Shown: positions 45,737 to 55,077, counted from the first letter of the stretch. The stretch: DNA of 64,000 nt from Mongoliimonas terrestris (GCF_001927285.1 NZ_MSIG01000002.1:310001-374000), one strand, 5' to 3'. Notes: a model not told the origin generated them from the sequence alone. A program made the numbers and translations.

Positions 45737-46534
45737 ATGACCTACACGCCGACCTTCGAGCCGGGCGAATATCGGTGCCCGACCACCCACTACCGGATCG
45801 AGATCGACGGTCGGAAGATCCTCTACGCCTATATCCGCAAGAATGCCTGCACGGCGTTCAAGATGATGATCAACCGAGACCTTCACCCCGCCTATGTGGC
45901 GAACGCGGCGCTCGGGCGGGAGCCGAAGGATCGCTACAACATCAACGGCAACATGCGCTACTTCGCCGTGACGCCGAAGGCGCTGGCGGCCGATCCCGTC
46001 TACGACGCCTCGGTCTTCGTGCACCGGGATCCGGTCGCCCGGTTCGTGTCCGTCTACACCAACAAGTTCATCGACGTCTCCGGCGCCGACGACATCCGCC
46101 GCAACTACGAAGCCCTGACCGGCCTTTCCTTCGAGCAGGCGACCTTCGACGACTTCATGCGCTATGCCGGCAACGACTTTGCCAAGCTCGACTGTCACCT
46201 GTGGCCGCAGAAGGCGCATCTCTGGCCGATGGTCTACACGGCGCCGGTCGCGATCGGCGATCTGGAGGCCGGCATGGCCGCCCTCATCGGCCCGGAGGCG
46301 GCGCATACCTGGTTCGGACGCAAGATCAACGCCTCCCGCACCGGCGAGGGACCGTCCGACAGGATTCTCACCGACGTCCCGGCCGCCGATCTCCGCCGGC
46401 TGCAGGCGGAGGGGGCCGTCATCACGGCGGAGGCTTTCGTGACCGACGCGGTGCGGGCGTTCGTGGCGGAGAAGTATGCGTCGGACTACGCCATGCTGGC
46501 CGCCTGCCGGGCGGACCTGCGCACGGCCGCCTGA
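45737..46534 (+). CDS. sulfotransferase-family protein
   Basis: 265 aa from the ATG at 45737 (AAAGGA upstream). YAYIRKNACTAFKMMIN resembles the 5'-phosphosulfate-binding loop (PK-x2-CTS-type) of carbohydrate sulfotransferases, and FVHRDPVARFVSVYTNKF matches the 3'-phosphate-binding motif. It therefore probably uses PAPS to sulfate a carbohydrate or small molecule. No signal peptide or membrane span is seen, so it would act in the cytoplasm. It stands alone between nrdJ and the CYTH gene; a surface-glycan target is possible but only inferred. Confidence 0.8.
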   Translation: MTYTPTFEPGEYRCPTTHYRIEIDGRKILYAYIRKNACTAFKMMINRDLHPAYVANAALGREPKDRYNINGNMRYFAVTPKALAADPVYDASVFVHRDPVARFVSVYTNKFIDVSGADDIRRNYEALTGLSFEQATFDDFMRYAGNDFAKLDCHLWPQKAHLWPMVYTAPVAIGDLEAGMAALIGPEAAHTWFGRKINASRTGEGPSDRILTDVPAADLRRLQAEGAVITAEAFVTDAVRAFVAEKYASDYAMLAACRADLRTAA

Positions 46535-46560
46535 TCCTCCCGGATCAACGGATGGACGGA

Positions 46561-47040
46561 TCAGCCGGTCCAGCGCGCGCCGTCGAACACCAGTTGGGCC
46601 AGGTGGCCGGACGCGTAGCGCGGATCCCCGGTGATCTCGACGCCGGCCCAGACCGGAACGGTCAGCGGGTGGGCAAGGCTCGGCAACTCCACGTCGGCGG
46701 TGACGAGACCGGCAAGCGGGCCGACATATTCGTCCACCTGCCAAAGGAGATCGCCCACGGTCACGTCGTGACGGATCTTCTCGATGGGCGGCCCCACCGC
46801 GAACTCAGCGATCATTGCCTCCGCGTCCTCGGCGGTCACCGGCAGCACGTATTCGCTCCGACTGACGCCCACTCTCCGGCCCTTAAGCGTCAGGGAATGC
46901 TCGCCGTTACAGGATCGGAGTCGCACCTTCCCAGCCGAGAAGGCGGCGATCAGGTAGTCGCTGAGGTGGTGCGCGCGGATCACCCGGCTCCGCCAGGTAT
47001 CCGCCGATACGAGAAACTTGCGCTCGACTTCCGTGGCCAT
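46561..47040 (-). CDS. CYTH-domain protein (triphosphate tunnel metalloenzyme)
   Basis: 159 aa. The N-terminal ExExK signature is EVERKF (residues 4-9), followed by alternating charged beta strands: VRLRSCNGEHSLTLKGRR, EKIRHDVTVGDLLWQVDEY and TADVELPSL. This is the short bacterial CYTH type, which hydrolyses inorganic triphosphate or similar substrates with divalent metal. Adenylate cyclase class IV or thiamine-triphosphatase activity cannot be excluded. It is convergent with the sulfotransferase gene. Confidence 0.9.
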   Translation of the reverse strand: MATEVERKFLVSADTWRSRVIRAHHLSDYLIAAFSAGKVRLRSCNGEHSLTLKGRRVGVSRSEYVLPVTAEDAEAMIAEFAVGPPIEKIRHDVTVGDLLWQVDEYVGPLAGLVTADVELPSLAHPLTVPVWAGVEITGDPRYASGHLAQLVFDGARWTG

Positions 47041-47273
47041 TCCGCTGTCGTCCCGAGACGGCGTGGACGCGTCTGCCCACTGACGTCATAGCGGTCGCAG
47101 GCCGTGGAGGGAAGAGCCCGCCATCCGTGGACCCCTCCTCCGGAGCCGAACGCTGCAGCGCCGCATCGGGATCCACGGGCCGGAACGCGCTGTGGCCGCA
47201 GGCCCGCCCGACAGGACGCCGACCGACTGACCATGCCGAGATCGCCTGTGCCGCCCTCTCAGGAACGGTGCGA

Positions 47274-47723
47274 TCAGCGGCAGTCGGCCGTCTCTTTGAT
47301 ACCGAGCAGCGCGGTCAGGCCCTGCGGTTCCGCCACCAGGTCGGCAAGGGTGACGCGGTCGAGGACACCGAAGAAGGCCTCCATGGCAGCCGCCAAGGCC
47401 GGTCTCAGGCGGCACTCAGGCGCGATCGGGCAGGTGTTTCGATCTTCGGCGAAGCATTCCGCCACCGGCTCGTGCTCGGTCGCCCGCAGCACTGCACCGA
47501 TGGAGATGTGATCCGGACGGCGCGCCAGCGAGACGCCGCCGCTGCGGCCCCGGTGGGTCTCGACGAAGCCGAACCGCGCGAGCGTCTGGGCGATCTTCGC
47601 CAGGTGGTGCTCGGATATGGAGTAGGCAGCCGCCACGGACGACACGGGCACCGGGTCCTCCGGATGGAGGGCGCAGTACATCAGCATGCGGACGGCATAG
47701 TTCGAGTGCAAGGTGAGGCGCAT
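47274..47723 (-). CDS. nsrR: Rrf2-family Fe-S regulator, NsrR-like
   Basis: 149 aa. The winged helix is MRLTLHSNYAVRMLMYCALH with SISEHHLAKIAQ as recognition region and HRGRSGGVSLAR as wing. Three Cys suited to an Fe-S cluster are C90, C98 and C104 (ECFAEDRNTCPIAPECRL). The ECF-x5-TC-x5-C spacing and the VLDRVTLADLV tail resemble nitric-oxide sensor NsrR; the iron regulator RirA shares the fold and is the alternative. It probably represses NO-detoxification genes until NO damages its cluster. None of those genes is in this window. It is divergent from modA. Confidence 0.82.
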   Translation of the reverse strand: MRLTLHSNYAVRMLMYCALHPEDPVPVSSVAAAYSISEHHLAKIAQTLARFGFVETHRGRSGGVSLARRPDHISIGAVLRATEHEPVAECFAEDRNTCPIAPECRLRPALAAAMEAFFGVLDRVTLADLVAEPQGLTALLGIKETADCR

Positions 47724-47889
47724 GGAACCTGATCGCCTCCGGTCTGCCCACGGTCGAACAGACCCTACCGGGCCGGACCCCGGTTTCGAAATCGGGACTA
47801 GCCCGATCCGGATGGATACAGACACCCCTGTCGCGGACACCGGACGCACGGGAAGGCCCTTGAATTCACCCGGGCGACAGGCGATGCTC

Positions 47890-47911
47890 GCTATATCCAA
47901 AGGGATATAGC
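47890..47911 (+). promoter_or_regulatory. ModE-like operator upstream of modA
   Basis: GCTATATCC-AAAG-GGATATAGC is a perfect 9-bp inverted repeat ending 23 bp before the modA ATG. Its TATAT half-sites match the molybdate-responsive ModE/Mop operator pattern. Binding of ModE-molybdate would block modA transcription. Confidence 0.75.
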
Positions 47912-47934
47912 CACGCATCCGACCAGGAGATCCC

Positions 47935-48738
47935 ATGCACAGCTCGTTCCGAAGCTCCCTCATGCCGTTGACGGTCGCGTTCGCCGCCTTCGTGACCATC
48001 GCCGCGTCGCCAGTCGCCGTTGGGGCCGAAAAGGTCACGGTCTTCGCCGCCGCAAGCCTGAAGACCGCTCTCGACGAGATCGCCGTCACCTACAAGGCGG
48101 ACACGGGCAACACGGCGGTCGTCTCCTACGCGGCCAGTCCCGCCCTCGCCAAGCAGATCGAGCAAGGGGCTCCGGCGGACATTTTCATCTCCGCCGACCA
48201 GGACTGGATGTCCTACGTGGCCGAGCGGAGCCTCATCAAGCCGGAAACCCGCACCGACCTTCTGGGCAACGCCATCGTGATCGTCGCCCCGAAGGACGAA
48301 CCGGTCAGCCTCACGGTGGAGAAGGGGTTCGACCTGAAGGGCGCCCTCGGCGGCGGTCGGCTGGCGATCGGGGCCGTGGATACCGTTCCGGCCGGCAAGT
48401 ACGCCAAGTCCGCCCTGGCGTTCCTCGGCGTATGGGACACCGTCGCCGGGTCTCTCGCCGAGGCGGAGAATGTGCGCGCCGCCCTCCAGTTCGTCGCCCG
48501 TGGCGAGACACCGCTCGGCATCGTCTACCGGACCGACGCGGCCGCGGAGACAAGCGTCACGATCGTCGGCACCTTCCCGGCGGAGAGCCACACGCCGATC
48601 GTCTATCCGATGGCGGTGACGAGCGCGGCGACGTCTGCCGCGGCCGAAGACTTCGCCCGCTATCTGACCGGGACAGCGGCAGCCGCGATCTTTCAGAAGG
48701 CGGGATTCACGGTGCTGACCACTGCCGGTAAGTCTTGA
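47935..48738 (+). CDS. modA: molybdate ABC transporter substrate-binding protein
   Basis: 267 aa. A signal peptide (about 1-30, ending AVGA) is followed by the ModA core: VTVFAAASLKTALDEI, YAASPALAKQIEQGAPADIF with SADQDWM, and DTVPAGKYAKSAL. It binds molybdate in the periplasm and hands it to ModBC. No modB or modC gene follows: the next plus-strand gene is a polysaccharide flippase 130 bp away with its own leader. The operator at 47890-47911 and AGGAGA ribosome site support expression as a single gene. Confidence 0.93.
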   Translation: MHSSFRSSLMPLTVAFAAFVTIAASPVAVGAEKVTVFAAASLKTALDEIAVTYKADTGNTAVVSYAASPALAKQIEQGAPADIFISADQDWMSYVAERSLIKPETRTDLLGNAIVIVAPKDEPVSLTVEKGFDLKGALGGGRLAIGAVDTVPAGKYAKSALAFLGVWDTVAGSLAEAENVRAALQFVARGETPLGIVYRTDAAAETSVTIVGTFPAESHTPIVYPMAVTSAATSAAAEDFARYLTGTAAAAIFQKAGFTVLTTAGKS

Positions 48739-48870
48739 CGCGGGTCCACGCACGGACGGTGCGGCGCCTGCCGCACTGCAATTAACGCTCTCGCGCATGC
48801 GAGATGTACATCGGGGTTGCAATCCATTAACGGAGGTGTGTTGGAAGTCTGAGGGAAAGAAACGGCCGGG

Positions 48871-50379
48871 ATGTCGAGGACGATGAGCGCTGGAGAATTC
48901 GATCCTCGGAACACCGGTCGGTCGCACGCCACGAAGGGCGTCCTGATCACCGGGATTGCCCAGGCTTGGCGCCTCGGCCTCGGCTTTCTCTCCGGTATCG
49001 TTCTCGCCCGCCTGCTGACGCCGTCGGACTTCGGCCTCCTCGGCATGGTGGCACCGGCCGTTGCCCTGGTGGCGATGGTTCAGGATCTCGGGATCGGCCA
49101 GGCCGTGGTGCAGCGCCCCACGGTGACGCGCGCCCAGATCAGCGCCCTCTTCTTCGTCACCCTGTCGGCCAGCTTCGTTCTGGCGGGCTCCCTTGCGCTC
49201 GCGGCGCCGCTGTTGGCCGACTTCTACGGCGATCAGCGCATCGTGGAGATCACGATCGCCTTCGCGGGTCTTCTGGTCCTGTGGACCCTGCAGGCGCAGC
49301 CGGCCGCCATCCTGGCGCGGCGCATGCAGTTCATGACCATCTCGATCATCGACATCACGGCGGCGACTGTCGGCTTCGCGGTCGCCGCGTGGGTCGCCTA
49401 TGTCTACGAGACCTATTGGGCGCTCTACGTCCACATGCTGGTGATCGCGCTCATCAACGTCAGCGGCATCTGGATCGCGTCGCGCTGGTTCCCGTCCAGG
49501 CCGTCCTTCGAGGGCGCCTTCAAGGAGATCATGGGGCTCGGTGCCGGCATCTCGGGCAGCGCCATCCTGATCTACCTCTCGCAGAACGTGGACAAGATCC
49601 TGATCGGCAAGCTGCACGGTCAGGAGGTCCTCGGTCTCTACGACCGGGCCTACAAGCTTCTCCTCCTGCCGCTCAACCAGGTGAACGCGCCGCTCGGCCG
49701 GGTGATCGTGCCGCTCCTCTCCCGCCTCATCAGCAACGGCGAGCGCTACCGGAACGCCTACCTGGAAGTCGTCACGCTGATGCTGACGGTGACCCAGCCG
49801 GGCATCCTCCTGGTGGTGATTTTCGCCGAGGACCTGTTCCGTGTCCTCCTCGGCCCGCAGTGGGTCGCGGCGGCGCCGATCTTCCAGTGGCTCGGCCTCT
49901 GCGCCCTCCATCAGGTGATGACTGCCACCATGGGCTGGCTGCTGTTCAGCCAGGGCCGGGGCGGCGACCTCTTCAAGATGGGTGTCCTGGAGAGCACCGT
50001 GGCGGTGGCGTCCATCCTGGCCGGTCTCTACTGGGGCGCGATCGGCGTCGCCATGGCGTTCTTCATCGGCGACTATCTGGTCCGCCTGCCGGGCGCCTGG
50101 CTGCTGGTCGGCCGCATCGGCCCGATCCGCACGCGGGATTTCGTGCGCGCCGCCCTCCCCCACATGGGCGCGACGCTCGCCGCCGCGGCGATCCTGCTCG
50201 TCGCTCAGCAGAGCCTCCACACCACCGTCGGCGTGGTGGAGTTCCTCGGGCTCCTCTTCCTCAGCTACCTGGTCTACATGCCGGTGCTGATGATCTCCCG
50301 GACCAAGCGGCAGATCTTCGAGAAGAACCTCCAGACCGCCCTGTCGGCGGTCCGGCGCGTCCTCCACCGCACGGCGTGA
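48871..50379 (+). CDS. lipopolysaccharide/polysaccharide flippase (Wzx/PST-type, MOP superfamily)
   Basis: 502 aa with about 12-14 hydrophobic segments. N-terminal GVLITGIAQAWRLGLGFLSG and LARLLTPSDFGLLGMV, then the mid-protein YLSQNVDKILIGKLHGQEVLG match oligosaccharide-flippase Polysacc_synt families. It should flip an undecaprenyl- or lipid-linked glycan across the inner membrane. It is the only flippase in the window and no polymerase or glycosyltransferase is beside it. Linking it to the 1438-10617 cassette is speculation. It converges on sdaA with a 13-bp gap. Confidence 0.9.
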   Translation: MSRTMSAGEFDPRNTGRSHATKGVLITGIAQAWRLGLGFLSGIVLARLLTPSDFGLLGMVAPAVALVAMVQDLGIGQAVVQRPTVTRAQISALFFVTLSASFVLAGSLALAAPLLADFYGDQRIVEITIAFAGLLVLWTLQAQPAAILARRMQFMTISIIDITAATVGFAVAAWVAYVYETYWALYVHMLVIALINVSGIWIASRWFPSRPSFEGAFKEIMGLGAGISGSAILIYLSQNVDKILIGKLHGQEVLGLYDRAYKLLLLPLNQVNAPLGRVIVPLLSRLISNGERYRNAYLEVVTLMLTVTQPGILLVVIFAEDLFRVLLGPQWVAAAPIFQWLGLCALHQVMTATMGWLLFSQGRGGDLFKMGVLESTVAVASILAGLYWGAIGVAMAFFIGDYLVRLPGAWLLVGRIGPIRTRDFVRAALPHMGATLAAAAILLVAQQSLHTTVGVVEFLGLLFLSYLVYMPVLMISRTKRQIFEKNLQTALSAVRRVLHRTA

Positions 50380-50392
50380 CGCCGACCGCCTC

Positions 50393-51814
50393 TCAGCAGG
50401 CGGTGACGTTCACCGCGAGGCCGCCGAGGCTCGTCTCCTTGTACTTCGACTGCATGTCGAGGCCGGTCTGGCGCATGGTCTCGATCACCGTGTCGAGCGA
50501 GACGATGTGCTCGCCGTCGCCGTGAAGGGCGAGAGATGCGGCGTTGATCGCCTTGATTGCGCCGAAGGCGTTGCGCTCGATGCAAGGGATCTGCACCAGC
50601 CCGCCCACCGGGTCGCAGGTCATGCCGAGATGGTGCTCGATGGCGATCTCGGCGGCGTTCTCCACTTGCGCGTTGGTGCCGCCGAGCGCGGCGCAGAGGC
50701 CGGCCGCCGCCATGGCCGCTGCCGAGCCCACCTCCCCCTGGCAACCGACTTCGGCGCCCGAGATGGAGGCGTTACGCTTGATGAGGCCGCCGATGGCCGC
50801 GGCGGCGAGGAAGAATGTGCGGATGCCGTCCCGGTCGGCGTCCGGGCAGAAGTCACGGTAGTAGCGAAGCACCGCCGGCACCACGCCGGCCGCGCCGTTG
50901 GTCGGCGCGGTCACCACTCGGCCGCCGGCGGCATTCTCCTCGTTCACCGCGATGGCGAAGACGGAGACGTAGTCCATGGCGGCGTGCGGCGGCCGATCGT
51001 TGGTGGCGCGACGGTCCTGCAGCCGCTCGAAGATGCGCTTTGCCCGCCGACGCACCTTCAGGCCGCCGGCAAGTTCGCCCTCCTGCGCAAGGCCGCGCTC
51101 GATGCAGGCGAACATGGTGTCCGCCACCCGGTCGATGTCGGCGATCACCGCCTCGCGCGGGCGGCGCGCCGCCTCGTTCTCCAGGGTCAGCGCCGCGATG
51201 CTGAGCCCTGCGGCTTCCGCGACGGAGAGTAGTTCGTCCGCCACCCGGTAGGGGTGCGGCACCTGGACGAGGCCGCCCTCCCCCGCCTCGTCGCCGTCGC
51301 GCACCACGAAGCCGCCGCCGACGGAGAACCAGACCTCAGAGGCCACCACCCGGCCGGCGCCGTCGAGCGCCTGGAACCGCATGGCGTTCGGGTGCCGGTC
51401 GAACACCTGGTTGCAATCGAACACCACGTCCCGGTCGGGATCGAAGCCGATCGTGCGGCCGTCCGCGATCGTCAGCCGTGCCTCGCCGCGGATGGTCGCC
51501 AGGCGCGTCTCCGCCTCGTCCGGGTCCAGGCTGTCCGGCCGCAGACCGGCGAGGCCGAGGATCATGGCCTTGTCGGTGGCGTGCCCCTTGCCGGTCCAGG
51601 CGAGCGAGCCGAAGGCCGTGGCCGTCAATCGCTCGACGGTGTCGAGTTGGTCTTTGAGCCCCGCGACGAAGCTGTTCGCGGCCCGCATCGGGCCGATGGT
51701 GTGCGAGGACGAGGGGCCGATGCCGATCTTGAAGAGGTCGCTGAAGGCGACCGGCGCCTCGCCGGCGGGCATCAGCAGGGAAGCGGGTTGAAAAGGCTGG
51801 GCGACAGCATTCAT
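50393..51814 (-). CDS. sdaA: L-serine ammonia-lyase (iron-sulfur type)
   Basis: 473 aa from the ATG at 51814. The single-chain form joins the beta domain ([20 protein letters not shown]) and alpha domain ([47 protein letters not shown]). The Cys of GCQGE, MTCDP and IPCIE are the [4Fe-4S] ligands. It deaminates L-serine to pyruvate and ammonia. Its mRNA leader carries a tandem glycine riboswitch and a terminator-like hairpin, so expression probably responds to glycine, which is interconverted with serine by glycine hydroxymethyltransferase. Confidence 0.96.
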   Translation of the reverse strand: MNAVAQPFQPASLLMPAGEAPVAFSDLFKIGIGPSSSHTIGPMRAANSFVAGLKDQLDTVERLTATAFGSLAWTGKGHATDKAMILGLAGLRPDSLDPDEAETRLATIRGEARLTIADGRTIGFDPDRDVVFDCNQVFDRHPNAMRFQALDGAGRVVASEVWFSVGGGFVVRDGDEAGEGGLVQVPHPYRVADELLSVAEAAGLSIAALTLENEAARRPREAVIADIDRVADTMFACIERGLAQEGELAGGLKVRRRAKRIFERLQDRRATNDRPPHAAMDYVSVFAIAVNEENAAGGRVVTAPTNGAAGVVPAVLRYYRDFCPDADRDGIRTFFLAAAAIGGLIKRNASISGAEVGCQGEVGSAAAMAAAGLCAALGGTNAQVENAAEIAIEHHLGMTCDPVGGLVQIPCIERNAFGAIKAINAASLALHGDGEHIVSLDTVIETMRQTGLDMQSKYKETSLGGLAVNVTAC

Positions 51815-51835
51815 CGACAGGACGTCTCCAACAGT

Positions 51836-51864
51836 GAAAGACCGGCGCGCCTTCGCGCCCGGTC
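51836..51864 (-). terminator. hairpin in the sdaA leader (riboswitch expression platform)
   Basis: On the minus strand GACCGGGCGCG-AAGG-CGCGCCGGTC is followed by TTTC, just after the second glycine aptamer and 22 nt before the sdaA ATG. It fits a terminator whose formation is controlled by the aptamers. Confidence 0.6.
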
Positions 51865-51871
51865 CTGGCCT

Positions 51872-52036
51872 GCCCCATCTGTCCCTTGCGCCTGAGGCCG
51901 TTAGCCCTTCGGCGGAGCGCCCCGAGGGGCGCCCAACTCTCCAGATTTGATGCACGCCGCGCGGTCCGTTTGCCTCAGAGTTTCCGGGGCGGTTGCTCCT
52001 TGGGCGCCGGCTCGGACGGCCGGTCTCTCCCGCGCG
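51872..52036 (-). ncRNA. tandem glycine riboswitch
   Basis: Read on the minus strand, aptamer 1 has GGGAGAG, GCCCAAGGAGCAA, then CTCTGAGGCAAACGGAC. Aptamer 2 has TCTGGAGAG, CCGCCGAAGGGCTAA, then CTCAGGCGCAAGGGACAGA. These are the conserved blocks of the gcvT glycine aptamer in the right order, twice, with a short linker. Two aptamers in series are typical of glycine riboswitches. It lies entirely in the sdaA leader; the strand is set by the aptamers and the gene downstream. Confidence 0.94.
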
Positions 52037-52266
52037 ACGCAGGTCGGACGACTATGCTGGGCGGGCCGTCGGCGGGCAAGTCCCGTCCGCGACCGACCGA
52101 CCGACGGAACCCGACACCGGCCGACCACCCGATCACGAAATCGCCAACCGCGCTCCGGTTCCGCCAAAGCCTGATCCGAGGCGGAGAAGCGGCCGTAGTG
52201 AGAGGCAGATGCAACGCAGGCGACAGCCAGGCGTCGCGCGTGGTTCGGAATGGGAGAGACGTGCGG

Positions 52267-53712
52267 ATGGAGCGGGGGAGCCATCGAGCCGACGAAACCG
52301 TGGTGGTCTGGTTCCGGGATGACTTGCGCCTCGCCGACAATCCCGCCGTTTCCGCTGCCGCCGCCGAGCGACGGCCCATGGTGGCCGTCTATGTGCTGGA
52401 CGAAACGGCGGGGCGGCGCGGGCCCGGTGGCGCCTTCCGGTGGTGGCTCCACCACAGCCTCGCGGCGCTCCAGGCCTCGCTTCAGGCGGCGGGCGTGCCG
52501 CTCGTGTTCGGCCGCGGCCCTGTAGCAGCCGCGCTGCCTAAACTCCTTGCGGCCGTCGGTGCCGTGTCGGTCCACTGGAACCGGCGGTACGACGGCCCCG
52601 GGCGCGACACGGACACCCGCCTCAAGGCGGCGCTTCGCGAGCGGGGCGTCGCGGTTGAAAGCCACAACGGCACGCTCTTGGTCGAGCCCTGGACCGTCAA
52701 GCCCCGCTCCGGCGATCATTTCAAGGTCTTCACGCCGTTCTGGAAGGCCTGCCGTCCGGTGCTGGACGAGCGGCCGCCGCCGCTGCCGCCGGCCCGCCTG
52801 ACGCCGGGGCCGCAGGATCTCCCGGTCGGCGTCCCGCTCGGCGACCTCGCCCTCCTGCCGACCGCGCCCGACTGGGCCGGCGGCCTTCGCGAGACCTGGA
52901 CACCCGGCGAGGCCGGCGCCCATGCGCGGCTGACGCGGTTTCTCGACCATGGCCTTGCCCGCTACGCCGCGCACCGGGACGAGCCGGCCGCCGACGCCGT
53001 CTCCATGCTGTCGCCGCACCTTCGGCACGGGGAGATCAGCGTCGGCACGGTGCTGGCCGCGGCCCGCATGCGCGAGGACGAGGGACGCGCCCGTGCGGCG
53101 AACGTCACGAAATTCGTGACCGAGCTCGGCTGGCGGGAATTCTCCTACCACCTCCTGTTCCACTTCCCGGCGCTTGCCGAGCGCAACTATCAGAGCCGGT
53201 TCAACGCCTTCGCCTGGCGCGAGGACAGCGCGGCCGATCTGCGGGCCTGGCAGCGCGGGCGCACCGGCTACCCGATCGTCGATGCGGGCATGCGCCAGCT
53301 GTGGGCCACCGGCTTCATGCACAACCGCGTGCGGATGATCGTGGCGAGCTTCCTGATCAAGCACCTGCTGGTGGACTGGCGCGCCGGCGAGGATTGGTTC
53401 TGGGACACCCTGGTGGACTCCGATCCCGCCAGCAACGCCAGCGGCTGGCAGTGGGTCGCCGGATCCGGCGCAGACGCCGCGCCCTTCTTCCGCGTCTTCA
53501 ACCCGGTCCTGCAGGGCGAGAAGTTCGACCCGGACGGCGCCTACGTGCGACGCTGGGTGCCGGAACTTGCCGACCTCCCCCGGCAGGTGATCCACCGCCC
53601 CTGGACTGCCGAGGGCCGGCACCGGCAGACCTATCCCGACCCGATCGTCGACCACGCGACGGCGCGCGATCGCGCGCTCGCCACTTTCGGACGGGTCAAG
53701 ACAGCGGCATAA
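52267..53712 (+). CDS. phr: deoxyribodipyrimidine photolyase
   Basis: 481 aa from the ATG at 52267 (GGAGAG upstream). The N-terminal photolyase domain begins VVVWFRDDLRLADNPAV and binds the antenna cofactor. The FAD domain has TELGWREFSYHLLFHFP, the GYPIVDAGMRQLWATGFMHN segment and WFWDTLVDSDPASNASGWQW. It repairs cyclobutane pyrimidine dimers in DNA using light. It is first of four plus-strand genes that in other alphaproteobacteria accompany membrane-lipid and photo-oxidative stress functions. Confidence 0.95.
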   Translation: MERGSHRADETVVVWFRDDLRLADNPAVSAAAAERRPMVAVYVLDETAGRRGPGGAFRWWLHHSLAALQASLQAAGVPLVFGRGPVAAALPKLLAAVGAVSVHWNRRYDGPGRDTDTRLKAALRERGVAVESHNGTLLVEPWTVKPRSGDHFKVFTPFWKACRPVLDERPPPLPPARLTPGPQDLPVGVPLGDLALLPTAPDWAGGLRETWTPGEAGAHARLTRFLDHGLARYAAHRDEPAADAVSMLSPHLRHGEISVGTVLAAARMREDEGRARAANVTKFVTELGWREFSYHLLFHFPALAERNYQSRFNAFAWREDSAADLRAWQRGRTGYPIVDAGMRQLWATGFMHNRVRMIVASFLIKHLLVDWRAGEDWFWDTLVDSDPASNASGWQWVAGSGADAAPFFRVFNPVLQGEKFDPDGAYVRRWVPELADLPRQVIHRPWTAEGRHRQTYPDPIVDHATARDRALATFGRVKTAA

Positions 53713-53766
53713 AGCACCAGGCCAACGATAAAAATCGACACCATCGCTTCACCAGGGAACATCTTC

Positions 53767-55077
53767 ATGCGTATCGCCGTGATCGGCTCCGGGATTTCCG
53801 GAAATGCCTGCGCCTTCGCCTTGTCGGCAACCCATGATGTGATTCTCTACGAAAAGCGCGATCGCACCGGCGGCCATTCCGCCACCGTCGATATCGACTA
53901 CGACGGGACCCGGATGGCGGTCGACACCGGCTTCATCGTCTACAACGAGCTGAACTACCCCAACCTCGTCGCCCTCTTCCGTCATCTGGAGGTGGAGACG
54001 GAGGCGAGCGACATGAGCTTCGGCGTCTCCATCGACAACGGGCGTCTGGAGTGGGCCGGCACCTCCCTTGGCACCATCTTCGCCCAGAAACGCAACCTCG
54101 CCAGCCCGCAATTCCTCTGGATGCTGCGGGAGATCGTCCGGTTCAACCGCTGCTGCGCCGCCGACCTGGAGAACGGCCGGATGGCCGGCCTGTCGCTTGG
54201 CGCCTACCTGCAACGGGCCCGGTTCGGCCGGGCCTTCATCCGCGACTATCTCGTGCCCATGGGCGCAGCGATCTGGTCTACCCCGGACGCCGAACTGCTG
54301 GACTTCCCGGCGGCGAGTTTCGCGCGCTTCTTCATCAACCATCGGCTGATCAACCTCGACCGGCCGATCTGGCGCACCGTTCGCGGCGGCAGCCGCACCT
54401 ATGTGTCGAAGCTGCTCGCCCCGCTTCTCGCCGCCGGCCGCGTCCGCCTCGGCGATCCCGTCGTGTCGGTCGCGCGCACGGCCGATCACGTGGAGGTACG
54501 CACCGCCTCGGGCGAGGTGGATCGCTTCGACCAGGTGGTGTTCGCCGCCCACACGGACCAGACCCTCGCCATGCTGGCGGAGCCGACCGCGGAGGAGCGC
54601 GCGCTGCTTTCCGACGTGCGCTATCTGCCGAACCAGGTCTATCTTCACAGGGATCTCGCCCTCATGCCGCGGCGGCGGGCCGTCTGGTCGTCGTGGAACT
54701 ATCTCAGAAGCGAAGGGCGCGACGCGAAGGGGCCGGTGGCGGTGTCCTACTGGATGAACAAGCTGCAGAACCTGGACCCGACCAAGCCCGTGTTCGTGAC
54801 GCTGAACCCCGACGTTCCGCCGGACGATCGGCTGGTGTTCGGCAGGTTCGAATACGATCATCCCCAGTTCGACGCGGCGGCGATCGCGGCGCAGCGGCGC
54901 CTTCCCGCCCTGCAGGGGGACAACCGCACCTGGTTCTGCGGCGCCTGGACGGGATACGGCTTCCACGAGGACGGCCTCAGTTCGGGGCTCGCCGTCGCGG
55001 AGGCCCTCGGCGGGGTCGTGCCCTGGCGCGCCGCAAAGCCCGAGACCGTGCCGGCCCTCCTGGAGGCGGCGGAATGA
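53767..55077 (+). CDS. FAD-dependent oxidoreductase (amine-oxidase-like) of the cyclopropane-synthase cluster
   Basis: 436 aa. GSGISGNACAFAL is the FAD dinucleotide-binding motif and EKRDRTGGHSATV the following ribose-binding part. VDTGFIVYNELNYPNLVALF and YWMNKLQNLDPTKPVFVTLNP are conserved in the NAD/FAD-binding proteins found beside DUF1365 and cyclopropane synthases. It probably oxidises or reduces a fatty acyl group or membrane lipid; the substrate is unproven. It overlaps the DUF1365 gene by ATGA. Confidence 0.88.
   Translation: MRIAVIGSGISGNACAFALSATHDVILYEKRDRTGGHSATVDIDYDGTRMAVDTGFIVYNELNYPNLVALFRHLEVETEASDMSFGVSIDNGRLEWAGTSLGTIFAQKRNLASPQFLWMLREIVRFNRCCAADLENGRMAGLSLGAYLQRARFGRAFIRDYLVPMGAAIWSTPDAELLDFPAASFARFFINHRLINLDRPIWRTVRGGSRTYVSKLLAPLLAAGRVRLGDPVVSVARTADHVEVRTASGEVDRFDQVVFAAHTDQTLAMLAEPTAEERALLSDVRYLPNQVYLHRDLALMPRRRAVWSSWNYLRSEGRDAKGPVAVSYWMNKLQNLDPTKPVFVTLNPDVPPDDRLVFGRFEYDHPQFDAAAIAAQRRLPALQGDNRTWFCGAWTGYGFHEDGLSSGLAVAEALGGVVPWRAAKPETVPALLEAAE

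Noticed and set aside
46532..46547. TGATCC-TCCC-GGATCA hairpin at the sulfotransferase stop
   Set aside because: A six-base-pair stem without a T-tract is too weak to call a terminator.
47866..50367. An 833-codon minus-strand open frame across modA and the flippase
   Set aside because: It spans two genes and their intergenic gap and has no family resemblance.
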